A stretch of DNA of 50,000 bases. Origin: Isochrysis galbana (taxonomy: Eukaryota; Haptophyta; Isochrysidales; Isochrysidaceae). A model generated the notes under the pieces. It ran no database searches, was not told the origin of the DNA, and saw only the letters and a list, made by a program, of their open reading frames with translations. Within the stretch, counting starts at the first letter, position 1. The number at the start of each line of letters is the position of its first letter. A program made the translations under genes and the position numbers. Positions 11,190 through 21,498 of this stretch are shown one piece after another. Location of the stretch: contig JADDIW010000096.1 of assembly GCA_018136815.1 (NCBI GenBank), positions 1 through 50,000 on the forward strand, written 5' to 3'.

Positions 11190-12974
11190 CTAGACGAGCT
11201 TGGCGTTTGGACAAGCATCGAAGTAAGAAGGAGGAGAGACGTCCAACTCGAAACAGGGGCCACTGAAGGAAAGTGAGCTAGCGAAATGCAGCTGCTCTTG
11301 AGACGTAGACTGAATCGGCTGGCTCATCATGGCATGCGCACAGTGTCTGTCCATTTGTACCGAGCTGGCGGCTGGCCGTAATTGGCGCTGCTGGGATGGA
11401 ATGCCCGCAGCAGTGCCCATGCCTGCGGGTGGCCAGGGTGGTGTACAACCCGGAGAGCTAGTCGACGCCGGTGAACGAGCAGGTGCATCAAGACTTACAG
11501 TGGGCCAGGTAGAATTAGTACTAAGTGGCAGAATCGACGACGATGTTTGTTGCACGTCAGCACTATTGTTGACAGTTCCACACACCGGCTGGCGCACCGA
11601 GCGCAAGCGCAAGCGCATAGCCAGCATCGAGCGTAGTGGTGTTTCCTTGCAGAGGTCCTGAGAGCTGCGCGAGAGGGCAGCCATCCTCACAAGCCGTATC
11701 CTACCCGGTCGTTTCAGCGGAGGCGAATCGAGAGACGAACAGCCGGACTGCGCCTGCAAAGTCGGCTCGGGTGCCGCGCTGGCTGCGCATATGCGCAGGA
11801 GTTGCGAACCGCTCCCCGATGTTGGCAAGTCCGACTTTATGCCATGCACCCACACAGCAGGCTCACTGTCGGCTGCCACTGAGACGCATGGCTGCTGCCG
11901 CAGCCACAAGGTTTCCATTCGCCTGACCAGTTTTGCCGCCAGTGCACAGATCTGCTCCCGTCGCGTCGGTGCGAACGGATCTGCCTTTCGGCCTTGCGAG
12001 GCATCCGACGTGACGGGTCCGTCATGCTCTGCCTGATGCTGCCGCCGTTGCCGTCTCAAGAACCACGCAACCATAATGCACATGAAGAAGCCAAGCAGGC
12101 CCGTGAGAGCGGCTAGCAGCACGATCACGATAGGAGATTGTTGTGGCGGTGGTGGCGGTGGCGGCGGCGGCGATGGTGACGGTGGTAAGGGGGGATACTG
12201 GTGGTGGCCGTTGTGCACCCAGCAGATCTCCCAGCCACGCATCCTGAAGGATGAATCTGAGACCCACTTCAGTGTGCCGTCCATCGGAATGACACCATCC
12301 GGACCATCGTCGCCAGAGTATTGGATCCCATTCACGGTCACGTAGTCGAATTTCGCCTCCGTGCTGAAAAAGACCACCTCAAGCGGCACCAGCGGCAAGC
12401 CGCTAACGTGGCACGTCTGCGAGTTGAAGTACTCGTGCCGAAAATTGGGGCTGCGTACGCAAGTGCCGTCTGGAGACAGGGAGCACTGGCCTTCCACTGT
12501 CACTTCGACTCGGGAGGGAGCGTTCGGCGGAGATAAGCGCACGAACACTCTCGGTCCGCAATCGGAGCAATCGGTGCCGAGGGCACACTGCGGCGGGTCG
12601 TCAGAACCCATCCCTCCGTCCTCGCACAGCCCGTTGGCCGTGCTGTTAGCGCAACTGTCATCGCAAAGGGCCGGAGCGAGCGGCGGCGTGGGCGGCGCAG
12701 GGTCCGGCGGCATCGGCTGTCTCTCTATCTTGCGCGACCCGCAGTCCTCGCAGTCGCTGCCAAAGGCGCAGCCCGAGTATTCCGCTCCCGGTCCTCCATC
12801 GTCGCACCATCCGTCGCTCGCCCACGAAGGGTTGCCCTCACAGCCATTGGAGCAGAGGACGGCGGGGCTGGCAGGCGACGCAGGGGGAGCGGTGGGGCGC
12901 GTCATAGCCGGTGTGCCAAGCAGCTCGGCCTGTGCCAACGTGAGCAGGTGGAGCAGTCCCGCTGGTACGAGCAT
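11190..12974 (-). CDS. Receptor-like type I membrane protein with Cys-rich repeats and CUB-like domain
   Basis: 594 residues. Residues 1-17 form a signal peptide. Two Cys-rich repeats follow at about 41-79 and 104-140, each ending in GxDCxDCG and containing CDDGGPGAEYS or CEDGGMGSDDP; such repeats are frequent in haptophyte surface proteins. Residues about 160-255 look like a CUB domain (KFDYVTVNG, YSGDDGP, LKWVSDSSF, GWEICW). A proline-rich hinge (261-278) leads to one membrane helix (282-305) followed by RRQRRQ. The cytoplasmic tail of about 280 residues has no recognised domain. It probably sits in the plasma membrane or scales and binds an extracellular ligand; this is inference. An alternative ATG lies at 13022. 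Confidence 0.75.
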   Translation of the reverse strand: MLVPAGLLHLLTLAQAELLGTPAMTRPTAPPASPASPAVLCSNGCEGNPSWASDGWCDDGGPGAEYSGCAFGSDCEDCGSRKIERQPMPPDPAPPTPPLAPALCDDSCANSTANGLCEDGGMGSDDPPQCALGTDCSDCGPRVFVRLSPPNAPSRVEVTVEGQCSLSPDGTCVRSPNFRHEYFNSQTCHVSGLPLVPLEVVFFSTEAKFDYVTVNGIQYSGDDGPDGVIPMDGTLKWVSDSSFRMRGWEICWVHNGHHQYPPLPPSPSPPPPPPPPPQQSPIVIVLLAALTGLLGFFMCIMVAWFLRRQRRQHQAEHDGPVTSDASQGRKADPFAPTRREQICALAAKLVRRMETLWLRQQPCVSVAADSEPAVWVHGIKSDLPTSGSGSQLLRICAASAAPEPTLQAQSGCSSLDSPPLKRPGRIRLVRMAALSRSSQDLCKETPLRSMLAMRLRLRSVRQPVCGTVNNSADVQQTSSSILPLSTNSTWPTVSLDAPARSPASTSSPGCTPPWPPAGMGTAAGIPSQQRQLRPAASSVQMDRHCAHAMMSQPIQSTSQEQLHFASSLSFSGPCFELDVSPPSYFDACPNAKLV

Positions 12975-13223
12975 TGTGGCAAGGCGGGAAGGGTGGGGAG
13001 AGGGGAGAGGCGCAGGGGGCACCCGGTGGCCGGTGGGTGCGAAAGGTTTGGAGGGACTGAGGAAAAGAGGAAAGAGGAAAGAGGGGGGAGAGAGAGAGAG
13101 AGAGAGAGAGAGCGTGGACTGTGATCGGGCAGGCCAGGAGGAACTGGGCGAGACGGGGAGAAGAAGGTGAGGGAGTGGAAAGAGCTGAAAGCGAGCGTCG
13201 AGTCCGCCTTCCTTCTCGTAGTC

Positions 13224-13260
<37 letters not shown>

Positions 13261-14005
13261 GGGGGCGGGGGGCGGGGAAGAGGTGCCGGCTAGTGATGAG
13301 GATGCTGATGACAAGAGGAAGCTCGTTATCCCCCCCCCCCCCCCACCGCGTCCGCGTCCGCGCGCCCTCCCGCGCTTCTCTCCCCGCCCCCGCCCCCCCT
13401 GCTCTCGGTCGGCACCCCCAGCGCGCGGGGAACGATTCGGTAGTCATTTGCGGCTGCGTACGAGCAGAGAAGAGTGACAGAAGCTGGGCAGTGGAGGCTG
13501 AGGGGAGGAGAAGAGAGACGCACGGCGTGCCGAGGGCCAACGGCGACGGCCGACGGGCAATCAATGCCCCGCTGGTCAGCGCATGGAACCTCGGCCCATC
13601 TCGCATGCTCATCTATGGAGATTCGGTGGGGATGTGCACGACCACGTGGTGAAAGACAGTGCCGGGAGTGGTCGCAGAGTCGTGGCGAGTTATCCTCTGC
13701 TCCACCGGTTAGAGGATAATGTCGTAAATGCATCTGGCATCTGGTAATGCAGCAACGCAGAGAGCAGAGAACAGAACACACGATAAATACTAGTGAAACT
13801 CGGGCGGACCGCTGCCGCTGCCGGCGAGCTCAGAGCATAGTCCGCGCCGCCCCACGACCGGTTTCCCGCGTCCGCCGCCGCCCCGCCCCCCGCGGAGTAA
13901 AGAACAAAACATCGAAATTCCAACTGGGAACTGGCCCTACATGTGAAACACAGAAACAGTGTACAGTGTTGTTGTGGTTAGGGGGAGAGCCGCCCTTTAG
14001 GTTTC
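12975..14005. other. Intergenic with AG microsatellites
   Basis: Holds the 5' flank of the receptor-like gene. (AG)n runs lie at about 13087-13112 and 13223-13256, a C run at 13331-13345, and GC-rich low-complexity DNA between. The long open frames through it reflect the absence of stops in repeats. Confidence 0.45.
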
Positions 14006-14979
14006 CCAAAGAGAGGCCCCTCTCTCTTTGTTTTCCCGCCTTCGCGTGTTTCGATTTCTCCCTTTGGGTCGCATCCTCTCCGTCCGATCGGGATCCTCCG
14101 ATCCCGATCTTCCTCTCTTCCCCCCGTGTGTTAGGATAGGGGTGATCGCTCTCGATCCCCCTCCCTTGTTTTCTCATGTGTGCGCCCCCTTTCTTTCCTT
14201 GCGCGCGCCCCCGTGTGTTTCCCGCGTTTGCTCTTGTCCCAGAGTTCCCGAGAGTCGCGCCCATGGCCGCACTCCCTGGGGCTCTGGGCGAGCTGTCTCG
14301 ACCGCCGTCGCCCCAGGCTCGTGTGAGCGGCGCTCCCGCCGGTGCCATGCCTCCCTCCAGCCCCAACGCTCCCTGTGCTCAGCCCTCCGTGAGTACGGTT
14401 GCTCCTGGAGAGCCCCATCCCATGTCTCAACAATCATTAGAGCACCAGTCCACAGCCACAGCCACAGCCACTCCACTCCGCCAGCCACATGGTAGCGGAG
14501 GCAAGTTCGTCTCCCTGCCCGTCCCAGCCTCTCCTTCATCCCCTTCCTTCACCTCGCCCGCGGCTCCGCCTTCCCACCAGTACCAGCCGCCAGCGCACCA
14601 TCAAACACTGCCACCCCTCATCCACCACTGTCCAACAAACACTGGCTGGATGGGACCCACCGCCTGGCCCACTGCACAGCCCTACCTCCACACGCTGCCT
14701 GCCCACCCAAGCCCACAGCACGCATACAGCCCTCTCCCGCCTCACACCTTCCAGCCCGCCAACCCCATCACTGCCGCCATTCGCTCACAAATCGAACAGC
14801 TGCAGCTCAGCCTCTCCCACCTTGAGGCCCCACCCCACTCACCCCCTCGCACTCCCTTCCAACCCCCTCCATTCGTTCCCCCAGCACTCTTTGGCCCCCC
14901 ACCAAGGCAGCCCTCCCCAGCCCTGTCTCCTCCGCCGGATGCCCGCCTCGACCGCCTCGACAACGCCCGGCATCCCTGA
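14006..14979 (+). mobile_element. 5' part of a retroelement (leader plus Pro/Ser/His-rich ORF)
   Basis: The block begins with a perfect hairpin at 14007-14028 (AAAGAGAG-GCCCCT-CTCTCTTT) and a pyrimidine-rich leader like those at 6615 and 40740. An ORF starting at the ATG at 14263 (frame open from 14176) runs to a stop at 14979. It is rich in Pro, Ser, Ala and His, with one short helical segment (AAIRSQIEQLQLSLSHLEAP). That fits the gag-like N-terminal ORF of a non-LTR element. The element is cut at about 14979, where it meets a LINE of opposite orientation. Confidence 0.5.
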
Positions 14980-14981
14980 GG

Positions 14982-17900
14982 GACTCCGCTTGCTACGTTG
15001 AACGGGAAGCTTCTGCCCCCATTAACTTTGATGTATCGAATAGGTTTCGCCTCAGAGTTTGTGAGAGATTTCGCGTATTTGCGGAAGTCTCCCCCGAATT
15101 TCATTTTCTCAAGTACGAGGTGGTAGAATTCCCAGTTGACTCTGTCAAAGGCCTTTTCCCAGTCTAGCGCTAGGAGGAGCCCCGGCTCCCCCGTTTCGTC
15201 CAGGTAGGCGTGGGTTAGTTGTAACAGATGAGTGGCTTCACCTATAAGGCGTTTGGGAACGAAGCCAAGCTGATCTTTCGAGATGATATTCCCGATCACT
15301 TTCTTTAGTCTATTCGTAAGTATTTTGGCTAGAATCTTGTAGTCGCTTTGTAATAGCGTGATGGGTCTGTAATTCCTAGGGTCGCGTGTGTCTCCTTTCT
15401 TGTACAGGAGTATAATGTCTCCTTCTCTCATAGATATGTTTAAGTATCCCTGGTCTAGCGCTAGGTTAATAACTCTTAAGAAGTCCTGCTTTACTAGCTC
15501 AGTGAAGCTTTTGTAGAATTCCGCCGGCAGTGCGTCTGGCCCCGCGCTCTTTCCGTTGCCTATCTGCGCTATGGCTTCTAGGAGTTCCTCCATTTCGATC
15601 TTCCCTTCGATCGCGTTGCTGTCGCGTGCGTTCATTGGGCATTCCTCTAACGTCGCTTCTAGCTCCAGGTCTCTTACACTTCTGCGTTCTTGGTATAGCC
15701 ACCCGTAGTATTTCCTGAGTTCCTTGCGTATCTCTGCGTCGTCCGTGGTCGTGCGCCTCGCATTGCTGTCTGGGGCGTTCCAGTCGTTTGTGATGTATAG
15801 TTCCGGGATCGCGCTGTTAGAGGTTCGGGATTGGAACTTTTGAAAGAATTCCTTCGTCATTCTCTCTTCGTGTTTGAGGGCGTCGAAACTTTCCTTTGAC
15901 GTCGGCCTGGACGTTCTCCGGATTGTGTCTATTTTGTCGTTGAGCTCCCTCATCCTATCCAGCTTCCTGGCGTTGGGCTCGTTGTCAATTAGCTCTATCC
16001 CTAGCAAAGCGAGCTCGTCGATTGCCTTGGCTATCTCCTGGTGTTCTTTACCTTGTCGCGTTGCCCATAGGAGGTATGTAGCTACTGCCCTTTTGGCATT
16101 GCCCCAGGCGTCGTCCACGTTTTCGTCCGGTATTTCCGGATTCATGTGGTTCTTCCATAGATGTGCTACCACTCTCCGTACATCTTCCGAAGCGAATAGC
16201 TCATTGTCTATACGCACGTCGTACGTGCGGCCGGATTTGTATCCGACCATTTCAAAGGTGCCTACGACCGGTAGGTGGTCCGAGGCGCCCTTCCCTGTGA
16301 AGAGCGCTGGGTGTGGGCCTATCGTTTGCCAATTAATATTAGAGCACGCAATCGGCGTGTATATTCTGTCTATCCTTGTGTGGATGGTCCCCGAGAGCCT
16401 TGTGTAGCCCCCTTTGATGCTACCGTTCACTAAGTTGTACGCATCTATCATCCCTAGCTCGTTCATAGTGGATCTTAGCTTGGGGCCATGGGCATTACCG
16501 TATCCCTCGTGGTCTTCTCTTTTTCTCGTATCCATCTCTACGTTTTCTACGCAATTGAAGTCGCCCCCCATAAGGGTATCGTATTCCTTCCCCACTGGGC
16601 TCGTTCTCAGCGCTTCTATTTGTGTGGCTCGTAGGTTTGGTATGGCGCTTAGGTATATAGATATTAATTCCAATTCTTTAGAGTCTACTACGCATCTAGC
16701 TCGCAGGCATCTGCCTTCGATTAGCGTTTCCGCTGTGTCCGGTAACAATTTCACTCTTGGGGAGGAGTCACGTATTGCGATGCCTACCCCACTCGCCGGG
16801 TCTGAGGTACTGGCCGGCGCGTGCACCATTTGCCATCCTAGAGCCTTAGCGGTCATGCAGGTTCGGTGGTGCCTGCCGTCGGCGTAGGCGTGGAGCTCTT
16901 GGAGTAGTAAGATATCTACTCTCGCTTTTCTCGCTTGGGCGAGCACCGATCCCAGGGCGCCGTGAGCGGCGCCGTTGATGTTGTAGGAAGCGATTACGAC
17001 TGGTCCTTCACCTGGGTATCCCAGTGTGGGGTTGAATGTCAGCGCATATATGATTAGTAGGTTCCTTCGGTGCAGAGGGGGAGCGGTTTGCACGTACTTG
17101 TGAAGGTAGCGGCAGTCGGCTCCTAGGGCACAAAAGCCGCCTTTGGGTTGTTTTCCGGGGGGTCCGGCGCTTGCGCGTGGAAACGCGCAGACGATCGTGC
17201 ATTTGCCGTCCTTCCATGCTCCCGGGTACTCATGCGAGCGGTTGCATGCTTTGCCCATGATGTTCATGGGGCACTTCCCATTCGGAAAACGCTTGCACAG
17301 TTCCGGGGCGTTAGGGTTCATGGCCTCTTGGACGGTCATCTTAGGCGGGGCCGTACGCTTGCGTTCCTCGCGCTCAAGGCGCGCGGCCTTCTCTTCTTCG
17401 CAAACACATGTGCGGAGAGGGGGATGGAACGCTTGTGCGTATGCTTTGACGTAGCCCTTGCAGCCCTTGGGTCCGGCGTGGATGTTGAGGTTCTTGATGT
17501 CGCCTCCTAATTCGCGGCAGTTGCGAACGGCGTATTCAATGGGGTAGGGAGCCCCGTTGATGTTGAGTAAGAGCTTTCGTGGGAAGTCGAACGAGGCGAA
17601 TGAGCCTTGCCTCGGGGTCACGTACAGGTGGTACACCTCCTTTTTGCCTTGGGTCACGAGGACCCCTTCCTTGGTGAGGATTTTGGTGCGCTCTTGGTTG
17701 CCTTGTAGAAAGTAGAACCCTTGACTGTCAACCGCCTTCGCGAGCGAGCTGATGGTGATGTAGTTTTTCATCTCGAATTTGTAGTTGCGCACCACTAGGT
17801 GCGCTGCAGCGTCTCTGAATGCGCTGGCCAGCGCTTTGTTGGACGCGCGGGGCAGCTCCTTGAATTTCTCGTCGAGGGTTTGGTATTTGACCCCGATCGG

Positions 17901-18887
17901 GCAAGGGATGCCTACTTTGCGGAAGTCCGCCACATCCTTGTACGTTTCGCGAAATTGGTTGGCGCAATCCGCTGTGACGAGGATCTCCCATGGGCCAGAG
18001 GCGCTCTTGGACAGGAAGTCCGGCTCGAGGTCTACTCCCTCCAGCTTGTTGAGATGCGCGACGATGGCACTAAGGGCCTCTTCGTCCTTGATTTTGTATC
18101 CCTTCTCGTACGGCGTAAAGGAGATGGTGATTTTTTGAGATGCTTCGAACTCAGCTTCGGCTTCAGCTTCGGGTTCAAGGTCTTCATCAAGTAGAGCCAT
18201 CTGGGTAGCCGGGGTGGAGAGAGTGGTTAGTCCTATAAGCAGCCGTGTCTCGTAGGGGCCCAGCGGGCTTGATGCGGCCCTCCCATTGGCACCTCCTCCC
18301 AGTGTTGTTTGGGTGTGGTGTCTGTTTGTTTGTCTTTGTTGAGCCTCTTGGCTCTCTGTCTTGTTTGGCCCACGCGCGCACGTGGCGCGGTTGTCGTCTC
18401 GTCGTCTCGTGTTGATGGCGGGAGCCTCTCCCTCGTCGTCTCCTTCGGTGTGTTTGCCTCCCCTTCTGGGGGTCCAGTCTTGTCCTCTCCCTGTTGTTGT
18501 TTCCCAATGTTGTGACATTCCCCCATGGGGGCTTTGTCCATGATGGTGCCGGGCCGGCCCCTCGTGCCGGAGCACGAGGGCGGTTTCGCGGCTGTGTAGG
18601 GGCCGGGCCCGGAGGCCTCCCCTGATGGAGCGTCCCTCTGGTGTGGAGTGGCTGGTGGGGCTGTGGAAAGTGGAGTGGGTGTGCTGCATGCTGGCTGTTG
18701 CCAGCATGCAGGCTTGGATCGCTCTGTTCTCTGTGTTGTTCGGGCGTGTCCCGCTGGCTCTTGCGCCCACCTGGTCGGGCGGGTCGTCTTGACGCGGCCG
18801 CTTCGGCGACAGGGGGGTGTCCATGAACGCTTCGTCCATTGCGGCGAGGGCGGCGGCGGCGAGAGCGGGCGGCGGCGCGCGCTCCAT
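14982..18887 (-). pseudogene. APE-type LINE polyprotein, truncated inside the reverse transcriptase
   Basis: A frame of about 1300 codons open from ATGGAGCGC at 18887. Residues 1-229 are low complexity; a second candidate start lies at 18200 (MALLDEDLEPE). About residues 525-600 hold two CCCH-like zinc fingers (CKRFPNGKC...CNRSH and FCALGADCRYLH). Residues about 628-875 are an apurinic-type endonuclease (SYNING, LLQELH, GGDFN, RIDRIY, SDHLPVV). The reverse transcriptase begins near 1090 (DIILLYKKGDTRDPRNYRPI, ALDWEKAFDRVN) and stops after SGVPQGC, so the YxDD catalytic block is lost. Beyond that point the frame reads 80 codons antisense through the neighbouring retroelement. Absence of stops suggests a recent truncation. 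Confidence 0.85.
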
Positions 18888-18950
18888 GACCCTATCGTTT
18901 TAACGATAGTTCGGGAAAAATACGTGAATGTGAGGGAGGATTGGGTCAGT
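18888..18950 (-). promoter_or_regulatory. LINE 5' hairpin and upstream box
   Basis: On the minus strand the LINE start codon is preceded by the stem-loop CTATCG-TTAAAA-CGATAG and GGGTC. Upstream of the hairpin a box CCTCCCTCACATTCACGTAT recurs, in the same orientation, at about 23055-23075, where it again precedes a hairpin (TTCCCC...GGGGAA) and ATGGAA. The box may be part of an internal promoter; this is inference from recurrence. Confidence 0.5.
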
Positions 18951-19036
18951 GTGGTGATTCACCCCCCTCGGCAGTTCCCCCCCCTTCCGCAGCTCTCCTC
19001 CCTCCCCTCCCTCCGTTCCTTGATTTTCCCGGGCCA

Positions 19037-19440
19037 GGTACAAGAACGCCAAGCCTCCGGGCTTCCGTGCTCCTCGCGTTCTCGTCGTCGGAGAGACGAG
19101 CGGCGTCGTCTCCTCCATGTTCTTGCTCGCCGGAGCCGACGTAGCCACCTGCGATTTATATCCCTCCGAGATCGACTATGTGCCTCACTTCCAAGGCGAC
19201 GCCCTTCATATTCAAAACTTAGGGTGGGATCTGGTGATCTGGTCATCGCCCACCCACCCTGTACGTACCTGTCAGTGGTCAGTAGCCAATGGCTCTCTCA
19301 AGAGCCGGAGCGCTACGCCGCCCTCGAGTCCGCCGCGCGCGTCTTCACGTCAATGGCCTCTGCCGACGCTCCGTTTGTGGCCGTCGAAAACCCTCGGATG
19401 CATTCGGAAGCTCGCCGTCTAGTCGGGGGATTAACCCCTC
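19037..19440 (+). pseudogene. Phage/retroelement-type DNA methyltransferase fragment, frameshifted
   Basis: The plus strand encodes a SAM-binding-like motif (PRVLVVGETSGVVSSMFLLA then DVATCDLYPSE), followed by GWDLVI and, in the next frame, AHPPCTYLSVVSSQWLSQEP and FVAVENPRMH. This order (nucleotide-binding loop, DLVIAHPPCTYL, ENPxMH) is that of the small cytosine-methylase-like proteins of phages and some retroelements. The frame changes at 19230-19245, where CTGGTGAT/CTGGTCAT looks like an 8-base duplication. No start or stop can be assigned, so I call it a relic. It lies next to the LINE 5' end but in opposite orientation. Confidence 0.6.
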
Positions 19441-19656
19441 CGCCGTTCCCCCCCTCCACGCGCCGAGACGGCGGCTCTCTTCCGCGTCCGCGCGTTGAGA
19501 CGCCGTCTTCTCTTCCCTCAACCCCCCCTCGCGCGAAAGTCCCCCAGCGCGTCCCTCAGCGTTCCCCAGCGTCCCTCAGCGTCTCCCAGCGTCTCTCGGC
19601 GCCCCCCGGTTTCCGTTTTGTGGGAAGGCGGCTGGCGGCTGGGGGGAATGGGTCAG

Positions 19657-19944
19657 TAGTAAAGAAGGGGTCGCACGCTATGGCTATGGTTTGTGCGCCT
19701 TCGGTTGCCTCCAGGAGGCGGCCCTGCAGCCAGGCACGCGTGCACACACACTCCATGCCCGTGTCCCGTGTGGTGATGGGCAGCGACCGCCTCGGCCACC
19801 TAGTAAAGAAGGGGTCGCACGCTATGGCTATGGTTTGTGCGCCTTCGGTTGCCTCCAGCCTCCAGGAGGCGGCCCTGCAGCCAGGCACGCGTGCACACAC
19901 ACTCCATGCCCGTGTGGTGATGGGCAGCGACCGCCTCGGCCACC
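19657..19944. repeat. 144-bp tandem duplication
   Basis: Two adjacent copies (19657-19800 and 19801-19944) are nearly identical, starting TAGTAAAGAAGGGGTCGC and ending CCGCCTCGGCCACC. They differ by two compensating 7-base indels (an extra CTCCAGC-type block in the second copy and an extra GTCCCGT-type block in the first). On the minus strand the sequence to the right (19950-20070) reads LWRVLHVLRLPSVDGAGAER then FCCPVCDMDEAQVAEAVA, which is coding-like but unassigned. The duplication may lie inside a decayed gene. Confidence 0.8.
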
Positions 19945-20254
19945 TGGGCTTCGTCCATATCGCACACCGGGCAGCAGAAGCGTTCCGCGCCTGCACCGTC
20001 CACGCTCGGCAGGCGCAAAACGTGCAGTACGCGCCACAGGGTGCGGTTGTAGCGCCGGGGCCGGTGCCACCCAAAGTCAAGAGGCCTACTGGGAAGCTCA
20101 CCGGCTCAGCGAACTCATCCTAGCCATGCAAGGCCTCCAGGAGCTGCTTTGCGGGAAGAACTCCCTGGCACACGGTGCGCAGCGCAGCCACTCGTCGGGA
20201 GCGCGGTAAAATCGGCTCGTTGGTCGTTGGCCACTTCACTTTTTTGCTTTTTCG

Positions 20255-20492
20255 TGTTGAATTCGTAACAAAGCGAAGCACCGAAACAGGTGCTTCCGAT
20301 TTTCACCTATTTTCGTGCAAAAAACACAAAAAACCTGCCTAGATCATCCTATCTGTGGGTGGTTGGGCCATCGCCTTGCGTCTCGGCATGCCCCCTGCGG
20401 CCCCCCTGCGGCGCAGCGCCTGCGGGGGAAGCTGTGAGAAGAAAGACTGAAGAAACCGAGCCGAAGCACCTGGTTCGGTGCTCCGGCAGTAG
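20255..20492. repeat. Small inverted-repeat element
   Basis: A hairpin at 20275-20297 (GAAGCACC-GAAACA-GGTGCTTC) is repeated in inverted orientation at 20462-20484 (GAAGCACC-TGGTTC-GGTGCTCC). The stretch between is AT-rich at its left side. It could be a short MITE upstream of the EF-hand gene or a paired regulatory structure. No target duplication was found. Confidence 0.4.
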
Positions 20493-20805
20493 CCAGTTCA
20501 ATGTTATTTTTGATCACAAATGCGAAAAAAGGAAGGAACTGAGGGGGGGGAAACGTCCGCCCGCACGCCGCGAAAATCCTCTTCTCTCCCCCCTCCCGCT
20601 CCCCCTCCCCCCACCTATCCCCCCTCTCCCCCCTCCCCCTCCCTCCCTCCCTCCCCCTCCCCCTCGCGCGCCTCTCTCGCCGCCGACCTTCCTCCCACAC
20701 CACCCGTCCACCCCCACCTTCGTCCACCCCTTTAGCTTACCCCCACCCAACTCTCAAGCCTTATCCCGCATCCTCTCGCCCCCCTCTCCCCCTTGCGAGC
20801 CACCG

Positions 20806-21498
20806 ATGGCTGCCGCGATTGCGGCACGCTCTGTCGCGCTCCGCCATGCAAAGGCCAAGCAGGAGGAGATCAAGCGTGTGATGGAGATGCTCCGCGCGCA
20901 AGACGATGCAGAGGTCACGCGTGTCTTTGAGCAGATAGATACTGCCGGCCGCACAGCGCGATACGAGCTCGACCGCGACCAGGCAAGGGTGCTGATCCAG
21001 CTCGTTGTTGGCGAGTCGAGCGTTGACGAGGATGGCTTCGAGATGATCTTCCCGGAGAAGACCAAAGGTGGTGGCCAGGCCGGCGAGGTCCATGCCACGC
21101 TCCAAGACATGATTCACGCTGTTCAGAATTATCGAGTTTACCTCGCGCAGCGCGATGACATCAACGAGCTGTTCCATAAGCACGACTTGGACCAGAACAT
21201 GAAGCTTGGGAGGGAGGAGCTCCGGCAAGCCATCCTGGAGTCAGAAGCCGCTCTACGTCTGCGTGCTGTGAGCAGTGGCCTTGGGTACGAGGTGCCTGAG
21301 CGCGACCGCCGTGAGGTATTGGGCTTCACCCTTCACCTGCAGCCCACGAGCGAAGACTTGGATAGGATATTTCAAGAGTGCGATAGGAACGGCGATGGCG
21401 GCCTCTCAAAGTCGGAGATCCTCCCCGCGCTCGAGCTTTGGAGCATCATCGCCGCCGATCGTGTGAAGAAGGGGCAGCCCCGTTGCATATTATCATGA
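20806..21498 (+). CDS. Two-EF-hand calcium-binding protein with a C-terminal CaaX-like box
   Basis: 230 residues. The C-terminal half holds two EF-hands: loop at about residue 127 (DLDQNMKLGREE) and loop at about 193 (DRNGDGGLSKSE), both with Asp/Asn at positions 1, 3 and 5 and Glu at 12. The N-terminal 90 residues are helical and charged, with no canonical loop, though FEQIDTAGRTARYELDRDQ resembles a degenerate EF-hand. The last residues are CILS, a CaaX-type sequence that would favour farnesylation. The likely role is a membrane-tethered calcium sensor; this is inference. The frame is open upstream to 20290 through low-complexity DNA. The ATG at 20806 follows GCCACC and begins normal coding sequence. 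Confidence 0.85.
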   Translation: MAAAIAARSVALRHAKAKQEEIKRVMEMLRAQDDAEVTRVFEQIDTAGRTARYELDRDQARVLIQLVVGESSVDEDGFEMIFPEKTKGGGQAGEVHATLQDMIHAVQNYRVYLAQRDDINELFHKHDLDQNMKLGREELRQAILESEAALRLRAVSSGLGYEVPERDRREVLGFTLHLQPTSEDLDRIFQECDRNGDGGLSKSEILPALELWSIIAADRVKKGQPRCILS

